A stretch of 64,000 bases of DNA, from the NCBI GenBank assembly GCA_018398815.1, contig JAFLJL010014959.1:1-64000 (forward strand). Reading direction: 5' to 3'. The notes under the pieces are model-generated. The model searched no databases. It had not been told where the DNA came from and saw only the letters and a list, made by a program, of their open reading frames with translations. Made by a program: the position numbers and the translations under genes. This document shows positions 56,480-64,000 of this stretch, piece by piece (the stretch's first letter is position 1; the number at the start of each line of letters is the position of its first letter). The DNA comes from Conus ventricosus (Eukaryota; Mollusca; Gastropoda; Neogastropoda; Conidae).

Positions 56480-59400
56480 ATGGATAAGATATATGAAGGT
56501 CCAGACGAATTGTTTGAAGCAATGCGTAAGGAAGAAGTTTTAACAAAAGCTTTAAATGATATTAGTCTAGAAGTCATTGATCCAGCAAACGTACAAGCAA
56601 GTGTTGCTCATGCTATTTCTCAAGTTCCGGGTAAACTAACAATAGACCCGCCAGTTAAAGTAATGTTAGCTGTTTTAATCGACTATGTAACAATAAATGA
56701 AGAAAATCTAGAAGTCTGGGTTTCAACTAAACAACAGACTATTCTTTCTCATAATGACTTAACACCCGGTTGGGCAGACCAGCTGCTTACACAGTTTGAT
56801 GTGGCCGCTGAAGAAGCCAAAATGAGAGGCTCTGGTTGGTCAGAGGCGAAGTCATAGAGATCAGATTAAAACAGGCTAAGAATGCACCGATTGTAGGCAG
56901 GTCTTACATTCCACTACTTCCAGCATTAGTTGCAAAAAGAGCAGTTTTAAACATAAAGAATACAGACAACAAATGTTTTATGTGGTGCGTTCTCGCAAGG
57001 CTGCATTACGCCCGCAAAAACGCAGAGAGAGTGTCTAACTATGAACCTTACATCAATGATCTTAACTTTAGTGGAATATCCTTTCCTGTTAGCGTGGACA
57101 AAATTGATCAGTTTGAAGAACAAAACAAACCAATAACTGTTAATGTATACACATGGGATGAGGAAACAAATCTACAGCCGATTAAAGTGTCCAAAAACAG
57201 CCCAACGATTGGCGAGCCAGGCAAGAGCCATGTTGACTTACTACTGATGTTTTCACCAACAGGGCTACCGCATTACACATTGATACGCACAATGAGTAGA
57301 TTATTGAGGCATACTTCAAAGCATAAAAATAAACAAGAATTTTGCAGAAAATGTTTAACAAGAATTCCATCCGGTAAAGCCGCAATCGAACATAAGAAAC
57401 ATTGTATCGGCCCAGTTGACTGTAATACAGAACTAACTACGCCCCCACCCGGATCTAAAGTTAGTTTTAAGAACTGGAAACGGATGCAAACGAGCCCATA
57501 TGTTGTTTACGCAGACTTCGAGTCGCTCATTGTTCCTTATGAAGGACCAACCTCACAGAAACTTCCAAAAACAGCCTTAGTGAGTAATCATCAGATTTGC
57601 TCATTCGCTTTCATCATTGTCAGGTCGGATGGCGCTCATTCAACGCCAGAATTATACAGAGGACGTAATGCCGCAAAATACTTCTTAAAACGCATGCAGC
57701 AAGTGCGTAATGATTGTTCTAATAATCTGAATTTATCTGAAATCATGATGACGCCTGAAGACCAACAACAGTATGACTCAGCCACACATTGTTGGATTTG
57801 TGGTTTAGGCCTCTCATCAGACGCGGCAAATCCAACAGTAAGAGACCATGATCACATTAGTGGGAAGTTTAGAGGTGCAGCACACAACAACTGCAATCTT
57901 CAACTAAAGGTTGACCCAAAGACATGGAAATTACCTATCTTCTTTCACAACTTGCGAGGTTACGACTCTCACCTTATAATGCAAGCAGTTGGCAGCGGCA
58001 GGGACGACAGGGACGACAGGGGTGACAGGGACCCCAGGATAACATGCATCGCACAGTCATCAGAAAAGTACATGTGTTTCACTTTAAATAACATGTCTTT
58101 TTATGACTCTATGCAACACATGATGGGTTCATTAGAGTCACTAGCTATGTCCTTAAAGTCCTGCCCAATAACAGAAGAATATTTTGACCCAACTCTTGTT
58201 AGAAAGGGCGTTTACCCTTATGAGTACATGAACAGTTGGCAAAGGTTTGACGAAGATACACTTCCACCTAAAGGCGCGTTCTTTTCTAGTCTTAGAGGAA
58301 AGGACATCAGTGATTCTGATTACCAGCATGCTCAAGAAGCATGGCAGAAGTTAGAGTGTAAAACAATGGGAGACTATCATGATTCATACTTGATGGCTGA
58401 CGTTTGTTTGTTGGCGAACGTTTTTGAAAATTATAGAAAGACCTGCATGAAACATTATAGCCTGGATCCCGCGCATTACATTTCTGCGCCCGGGATGAGT
58501 TGGGATGCTTTCTTAAAGTTTACTGGAGTACAGATTGATTTATTGTCTGACCTGCCAATGATTCAGATGATTGAAAACGGATTGCGTGGAGGAATTAGTA
58601 TGGCGTCGCATCATTACTGTAAAGCAAACAACAAATACTTGGACGACTATGATCCAAGTAAAAAGTCTAACTATCTCATGTATTTAGATGCAAACAATCT
58701 GTATGGTTGGGCTATGGAGCAATCACTTCCATTACGTAACTTTAAAATGTACACAAGCGGCGGTACAAATAATATTCAAAAGGCATTAAAGTGGTTGAGC
58801 AGTTTAACGCCAGATCAACAGCGTGGTTTCATTCTAGAAGATGACTTAGAATATCCTCATGAACTCCATGACTTGCATAATGACTATCCATTAGCTGCAG
58901 AAAGTCTAAAGATAAATCCAACAGAGCCGCCTAAACTTGTGCCCAATCTTCAAGGCAAAAAAAATTATGTCTGTCATTACAGACTTCTACAATTTTATTT
59001 AAGACATGGTTTGAAGTTGACAGCTGTTCATCGTATAATTGCTTTTGATCAAGAACAGTTCATGAAACCATACATCATGAAGAACACTGATCTCAGAACT
59101 AAATCCACAGATGCTTCAGAAAAAGACTTTTTTAAGCTGATGAACAACAGCTGTTTTGGAAAGACTATGGAGAATCCGCACAAGCGCAAAGACGTCAGAT
59201 TGGTCACCAGAGAGAACGAAGCAATTAAGCTGACTTCAAAACCTAATTATCAGGACTTTAGAAGATTTCATGATCAGCTTTTTGGCATAATGATGAAAAA
59301 AAAAGAAAGTCAAATTGGACAAACCTGTATTTATTGGGTTTACTGTTTTAGAATTATCAAAGCTTTTGATGTTAGAATTTCTTTATGACTACTTTAAACC

Positions 59401-59599
59401 CTTGTATCCAGAGTCCAGAGTACTTTACACAGATACAGATAGTTTTGTTATAGATATCCCTACTGAAGACATCTATAAAGACATGGAAATAGAAGTAGCT
59501 AAAGGGCATGCAGGATGGTACGACACATCTGATTACCCTAAAGATTCGCCTTTGCATTCAATTACTAATAAGAAGGTTTTAGGAAAGAAACTGTATTAA
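56480..59599 (+). CDS. protein-primed family-B DNA polymerase, truncated and frameshifted
   Basis: Three frames: 56480-56857 (N-terminus, ending MRGSGWSE), 56836-59388 (850 codons) and 59315-59599. In the large frame a zinc-finger-like CRKCL...HKKHC lies near residues 170-190, Exo I YADFES near 225, an endonuclease VII/HNH-like insert (CWIC ... VRDHDHISGKFRG ... H..CN) near 320-355, Exo II NLRGYDSH near 372, motif A YLDANNLYGWAM near 616, and motif B NNSCFGKTMEN near 770. The third frame has motif C YTDTDSF. These are hallmarks of the Polinton/adintovirus polymerase that copies linear DNA from a protein primer. The C-terminus after motif C is cut at about 59600 by the LINE. Shifts lie near 56840 and 59330. 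Confidence 0.9.
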
Positions 59600-60737
59600 A
59601 ACATGTCCGAAAAATCAAAGAAATAAAATTTAGATGGTTTCAACTGAAACTCTGCCACAGGGTTTTGGTATCAAACATACTTCTGAAAAGAATGGGTCTC
59701 TCAGACAGCGATAAATGAAGATTTTGTAAAAATGAAAGAGACACAATTCATCATTATTTGTGGTTTTGTCCAGTAACACAAGAATTCTGGAAGGAATTGG
59801 AAAGATATTTGAAACAGAAATGTGAACATTGTTTCAGATTGTCACTGAATGTCGAGCTGATCTTGTTCGGAACCGACGAAAAAACAAAAACAGACCAAAT
59901 TTTTGATCTTATTTTACTATGGGCAAAGTTTTTCATCTATAAAAGTAGAATTATTAACGCAATACCAAGACTGTCTGAATTTACAGTCGAACTTAAACAT
60001 AGATATCAAATAGAAAAGCATGCACATATAATGGAAATGCGCTATCATGATTTTATTAAAAACTGGTTACCATATAGCACACTGTGCGCAGATTAGACAC
60101 TACAGTTCGTCGCAATAAAAAAAAAATTAACCGTAAATACTACTAATGTTTTCATTCTTATTAGAGTGTTTTATGTCACAGTGGCTAACAAAACTGTACA
60201 CATTATTATACAAAAAGCATTCTAATGCTCCTGCAGTTGAGCGTGGATCAAATATGTTTGGATTTGCAAAAGCGGTATGTGACCTTTCCTTTTTTTCTTT
60301 ATTCCACATTTTTTACCTTTCCCCCCTCCCCCCTCTCTCCCACGTATTTCCAACCACTCCTCCCCTTTCCTGTCAAATCCTCTCTAGCCATAGACAACTT
60401 ATTGCTTTATGTCAAGAGTTGATGTTATTATTTTTATTTATTTATTTATTTTTAATTTTTTGTTTGTTTGTCTGTTGTTGCTCTATTTTATACTCGGCAT
60501 CAAATACCCCTGCAGTTTCATGGGAATTTCCTTTAGTTATTCTCTGTAATGAATGACTGCTATATCAAATAGATTTGGACAATGTTGTGTATGGAATTAC
60601 TAAAGGATGATAGTATAGTCTTTACTTATTGGTACATGTGATTTCATTGAATGATGTGTTACATTGTTTGTGTAAAATGTATCAAAAAGGAAAAGAGAAC
60701 CTTCGTTGCAAGGGGAAAAAAAAAAAAAAAAAAAAAT
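59600..60737 (+). mobile_element. 5'-truncated LINE tail with poly-A
   Basis: It begins abruptly inside the polymerase. Plus-strand frames give HVRKIKEIKFRWFQLKL and the C-terminal zinc motif CKNERDTIHHYLWFC, then LILFGTDEKTKTDQIFDL and ENWLPYS-like endings in frame 59758-60096. A 3' untranslated region with pyrimidine-rich and T-rich stretches follows to a run of more than 20 A at about 60715-60737. It is the same superfamily as the LINE at 33-45 kb, whose C-terminus carries the equivalent motif at 33650. 5' truncation is normal for LINE insertion. Confidence 0.75.
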
Positions 60738-63700
60738 TCAAAACTAAGGTTCCATTTTAGAACCGCTGCAGGCAACACATCAGATTTCAAAAGTAGTCCC
60801 TGTATGCTCTTGCTTCCTTCCTTTACAGCTTTCCAAATTTTTGTTTCTATGACCCGATATCTATCTACCAACTGAATATTACATTTCCGTTGATGCTCAG
60901 TTATAGCATTAATAATACCAGTATACAAAAGAAAATTGGTTCTGTTAATGTTTGGATGAAGATCTTGAAATTCACGAAAGGTATAGAATCTGTTCTCAGC
61001 AACACTGAATAGCTGGTGAATAAACAAGATGTTCTCATCAACCCATCCCTTGATAAAAACAACATGTCTGCCTCTTATTAATGTGTTTGTTGTAGTGAAT
61101 ACATTCAGCCAGGAACTCTGCAGGGCTCAGGGGGAGGCATTTTGCATACAAGCGCTTGAAATGCTTCAGTACATCTGTCCAAAATAGGTTATTACATGAC
61201 CTCAAACAAACATGCACATATTCCTCGCCTAGTTTTGGCAGGTTCACAAAGTTAGGAAATAATGAATATATAAACCTTTGCAAGCTTCCCTCAAAATTAA
61301 GTCTTTTTAACCATGACAATTTCAATGAAGCAATATAAGCATGCAAATCAATCATTTGTAACCCGCCTTCAGTATATGGTTTACACACAATGCTTCTTTT
61401 TATCTTTGCAGGCTTATCACTCCATAAAAAAGAATACAAAACAGCTTGTAGTTCGTTGACAAAATTTAGTGATGGATCAGGCAAGTTTAATAATAAGTAT
61501 GTTAGTTTTGATACAACAAGAGTTTTTATAACTGTTATCTTACCCAGAGGAGAGAGATCTCTCTTGCTCCACCTCCCTAATAGTCTTTTAATGTTAAGTA
61601 ACTTCCCATGGAAATTTATTTCAATTATCCTATTGAAGTCTAGGCAAAATTGAATGCCCAAAATCTTAAAAATCCCTGGGTTCCAGCAAAAGTTCTCATC
61701 ACGCATATACCTTGTGGTAGAATTTTTCTTACTTCCAAACCAAACTACTTTAGTTTTTTCATTATTGATTTTTAGACCCGATATGTGTGCAAAGCTTTTC
61801 AACACATTAATAGCTGCTTTAAATGACTTTTCTGTGCCATCCAGACAGACATTAGTATCATCAGCGAATTGCGACAGGAGGACCCCTGCTCCCTCACCTG
61901 AATTCCTTTTATATCATCATGCTGTCTAATTAAGACAGACAAGACCTCTGCACCAATTAAGTATAAATACGGTGAGCATGGATCTCCCTGTCGCACTCCA
62001 CGTCTGATAGGGAACCAACTGGAGTATTGTCCATTAACGGACACACAGGTTGTTATGTTTTTATAAAAAGTAGAAGTCCATTTAATAATGTCAGGGCCAA
62101 AGTTGAAGAAGTTTAATGCCTTTTTCAAAAAGGACCAAGCGATAGAATCGAACGCTTTCTCAAAATCAATGCTGAGAAGTAAACCAGGAATACGCTCCTC
62201 CTCGGAATGCTGAAGTAGGTCATAGATTTTCCTTATATTTTCACCTATGTAGCGCCCTGCCATAAAGCCCTTCTGATCTTCGTGAATAATTTTAGGGAAA
62301 ATGCTTTTTATGCGATTGGCTATTCAGGCAGAGGCAATTTTGTACGCTGTATTCAAGAGAGAAATAGGTCTCCAGTTCTTTAAGTATTGTTTTGGCTTAT
62401 CATCTTTTGGTATGCAAATAATAATGCCCTGTCTCTGTGTGGATGACATACATTGCTTATCAAATCCATCGTTTAGAGACCTGACAAGAAATGAGCCAAT
62501 ATCAGTGAAGAAAAATTTATAAAACTCTACTGTGAAACCATCAGATCCAGGGCTCTTGTTATTTTTCATGTTCTTCAGTGTTACTCCCACTTCACAGTAA
62601 GTTAGCGGGCCCTCTAACTGGATGCTTTCTTCTTGAGTTAATTTGTTTGTCTTCCTCAATATGTGTCCAAGATCAACATTTTTCACTAATTGTTCTGAAT
62701 ACAACTGCCGATAGAAACTTTCAACTTCTTTAAGAACTGCATTTTGATCCGATATTATTTCACCATCATTATTCTCCAGATAACTCATTGAGCGATCAAT
62801 AAAGTTTCTGTTTTCCATGCCACAAAAGTACTGACTAGGCTTCTCACCCTCCTGAAGCCATTTTATCCTTGATCTAACTATCATGCCTTCTATTTTCTTT
62901 TCGCGTATTTCTTGTAGCTGCACTTTGGATTGCTCTAGTTCCTCCAGGTTATCTTCATTAACATTTACACTTAGACTTTTAATTTTTGCTTCCAGTTCCT
63001 TTTCAAGTTCTGTTTCCATTTTCTTTTTGAAGCATGAGTATGATATTGCTTTTTCTCTAATTTTCAGAAGCAGCATTTCAAAAAATAACTGATCTGAAAT
63101 AGAGAACTGAACCATATCGTTTGGTACTTCATTAATATTTTCAAGGTTATAGACTGGTAGAGCGTATTCTTTTTTTAATTTTAGTATAACATTTTTAACC
63201 TCACATACAAATTTCTTATCTTTCAGTAGTGAGTTATTAAATTTCCAAAACTGTCTATCTCTTTGCTTCTCACCTTCCTTCAGAATCAAGTTGATTAAGG
63301 CATGATCAGACCTGTAACTAGAACCTATGTTAGAGCCACTGATATCTGGAAGTAAGTTATTTGATATCAAAAAGAAGTCCAACCTACCTTGTTTAATGCT
63401 ATTAAATTTACGCCAGGTATATTTTCTTAAAGATGGGTACAATGTTCTGAAAATGTCTATCAAGTCGAATTTCGTCATCATGTTCAGTATTGCTTTACGA
63501 GATCTAGGCCTGTTTGATGTACTAGTATAGTTTCTGGAATCTAACTTACAATCTAGCACTACATTCCAGTCACCACCCAGAATCATACTTTCATTTCCAA
63601 ACTGTTCAAGTTTAGCAGTTAAGGATTCAAAGAAATCAGGGTTATCCCCAGAGCATGGGCCATATATATTGGCAAGAGTAAACCGTTTTTTAAGAAATTC

Positions 63701-64000
63701 TAGGTCCAGAAGAAGAAAATGACCCTCAGGATCCCTGGCTACATTGTGTACTTTGTACTCAAAATTATTCTTAAATAATATTGCCACTCCATTTTTATTA
63801 GTTTCACTACCTGCCAACCATAAAGAATACCCCAGTTGGATCTGATGAAATTTTCTTATTTAACAGGAAGATGTGTTTCTTGTAACATAATTATACTATT
63901 CTTTTGATTTCTAAGGAATTCAAAATGTCTTTTCTTTTTTTAAAGTCATTAAGACCATTACAGTTAAATGAAGATATTTCAAATCCCAATGATTTGTTGC
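60738..64000 (-). mobile_element. LINE (APE endonuclease + RT), runs off the window
   Basis: Minus-strand ORF2 of a non-LTR retrotransposon. Frame 62324-63817 (497 codons) holds the endonuclease (VANIYGP-like, ILGGDWNVVLD, YTWRKFNS, GRLDFFLIS, SSYRSDHALI), a coiled-coil linker, and the start of RT (NKSPGSDGFTVEFY, NWRPISLLNTAYKIASA). Frame 61799-62263 has RYIGENIRKIYDLL, IDFEKAFDSIAWSFL and RRGVRQGDPCSPYLYL. The FADD box (SQFADDTN) lies near 61865. Frames 61038-61805 and 60659-61027 continue to the C-terminus, which is cut at 60738 where the poly-A of the neighbouring plus-strand LINE begins. The endonuclease start (FNCNGLND) lies at the window edge. Frameshifts near 62310, 61870 and 61035 and one near 63830 interrupt it. 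Confidence 0.85.
62324..63817 (-). CDS. LINE ORF2, endonuclease-linker-RT N-terminus (497 codons open)
   Basis: The longest credible LINE frame in the window. It opens upstream without a clear start (the true start lies beyond 64000), so the Met at 63817 is internal. The APE endonuclease occupies about the first 190 residues, with the GDWN, RLDFF and SDH boxes intact. A Glu/Lys-rich coiled coil follows (about residues 200-300), then SQYFCGMENRNFIDRS and the RT entry motifs. It shares overall plan and phrases with 43494-45239, but residues differ often enough to be a separate subfamily. Confidence 0.8.
   Translation of the reverse strand: MAGSETNKNGVAILFKNNFEYKVHNVARDPEGHFLLLDLEFLKKRFTLANIYGPCSGDNPDFFESLTAKLEQFGNESMILGGDWNVVLDCKLDSRNYTSTSNRPRSRKAILNMMTKFDLIDIFRTLYPSLRKYTWRKFNSIKQGRLDFFLISNNLLPDISGSNIGSSYRSDHALINLILKEGEKQRDRQFWKFNNSLLKDKKFVCEVKNVILKLKKEYALPVYNLENINEVPNDMVQFSISDQLFFEMLLLKIREKAISYSCFKKKMETELEKELEAKIKSLSVNVNEDNLEELEQSKVQLQEIREKKIEGMIVRSRIKWLQEGEKPSQYFCGMENRNFIDRSMSYLENNDGEIISDQNAVLKEVESFYRQLYSEQLVKNVDLGHILRKTNKLTQEESIQLEGPLTYCEVGVTLKNMKNNKSPGSDGFTVEFYKFFFTDIGSFLVRSLNDGFDKQCMSSTQRQGIIICIPKDDKPKQYLKNWRPISLLNTAYKIASA

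Larger units (their letters stand above)
47372..59600. mobile_element. Polinton/adintovirus-like element, copy B (rearranged)
   Basis: The left part (47372-49680) is collinear with copy A 6003-8150. At 49680, after codon 8-9 of the integrase, the sequence jumps to the element's right terminal region. From there to 59600 it is the reverse complement of copy A from about 19.8 kb back to about 9.3 kb: ATPase, unknown genes, membrane protein, capsid candidate, hydrophobic protein, PolB. The polymerase is cut at about 59600 and the integrase is missing. Several genes remain long and recognisable (left small ORFs intact, PolB 850 codons), so this copy is younger or better preserved than copy A. Two explanations are a nested insertion of a second element in opposite orientation or an inversion. 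No target duplication was found. Confidence 0.82.

Noticed and set aside
59600..64000. Twin-primed single LINE insertion
   Set aside because: Twin priming puts the inverted 5' piece before the forward piece with poly-A at the outer end; here the poly-A lies between the two pieces.

Overview
This is a stretch of animal nuclear DNA, most likely from an aquatic invertebrate; a mollusc is plausible but unproven. It has AT-rich single-copy sequence, long CA/CT microsatellites, minisatellites, non-LTR and LTR retrotransposons, and Polinton/adintovirus-like elements. I found no convincing host gene, rRNA or tRNA. Almost every window-scale structure is a mobile element or a tandem array. Nearly all coding frames are broken by small indels. 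This fits decay, but the two nearly identical LTRs also differ mainly by single-base indels, so some breaks may be assembly errors.

Layout. 0-6 kb: a LINE endonuclease relic of the CFDP2-like type (1.15-2.1 kb, minus), microsatellites, a terminal fragment of the Polinton-like element (3.54-3.88 kb) and a 39-40-bp palindromic tandem array (5.1-5.7 kb). 6.0-19.86 kb: a heavily decayed Polinton-like element (copy A). Its order is small virion-type ORFs, integrase (+), protein-primed family-B DNA polymerase (-), membrane/coiled-coil protein (-), major-capsid candidate (-), membrane protein (+), unknown proteins (+) and packaging ATPase (+). 20.3-24.0 kb: a very decayed LINE (+). 24.6-25.5 kb: CT/CA arrays. 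26-28 kb: a 46-bp satellite in two blocks. 29.57-31.74 kb: a 24-bp minisatellite of about 90 units.

33.2-45.24 kb: one minus-strand LINE (endonuclease plus reverse transcriptase), split inside its RT domain by an 8.2-kb LTR retrotransposon at 35314-43493. The LTR element has about 1.55-kb LTRs, a CTCTC target duplication, an 18-nt tRNA-Pro-type primer site and the domain order gag-PR-INT-RT-RNaseH. Its protein motifs are Ty3/gypsy but this order is that of Ty1/copia, the hallmark of the Gmr1 clade.

45.5-59.6 kb: another terminal fragment with a strong hairpin, an unrecognised ORF, eight 69-bp repeats each carrying a perfect TATA box, and then copy B of the Polinton-like element. Copy B is better preserved. 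Its left part matches copy A collinearly until codon 8-9 of the integrase. There it joins the element's right terminus, and the rest (ATPase to polymerase) runs in inverted orientation and stops inside the polymerase at 59.6 kb. 59.6-64 kb: a 5'-truncated LINE tail (+) with poly-A, abutting a long minus-strand LINE that runs off the window.

How the parts work together. The Polinton-like genes describe a virus-like transposon with self-primed DNA replication, a capsid, genome packaging and integration. The retroelements have used it and each other as landing sites. The most noteworthy items are the copy A/copy B inversion with its junction at a hairpin apex, the copia-order gypsy element nested in a LINE, the hairpin-bearing terminal fragments dispersed over 46 kb, and the TATA-bearing 69-bp array.
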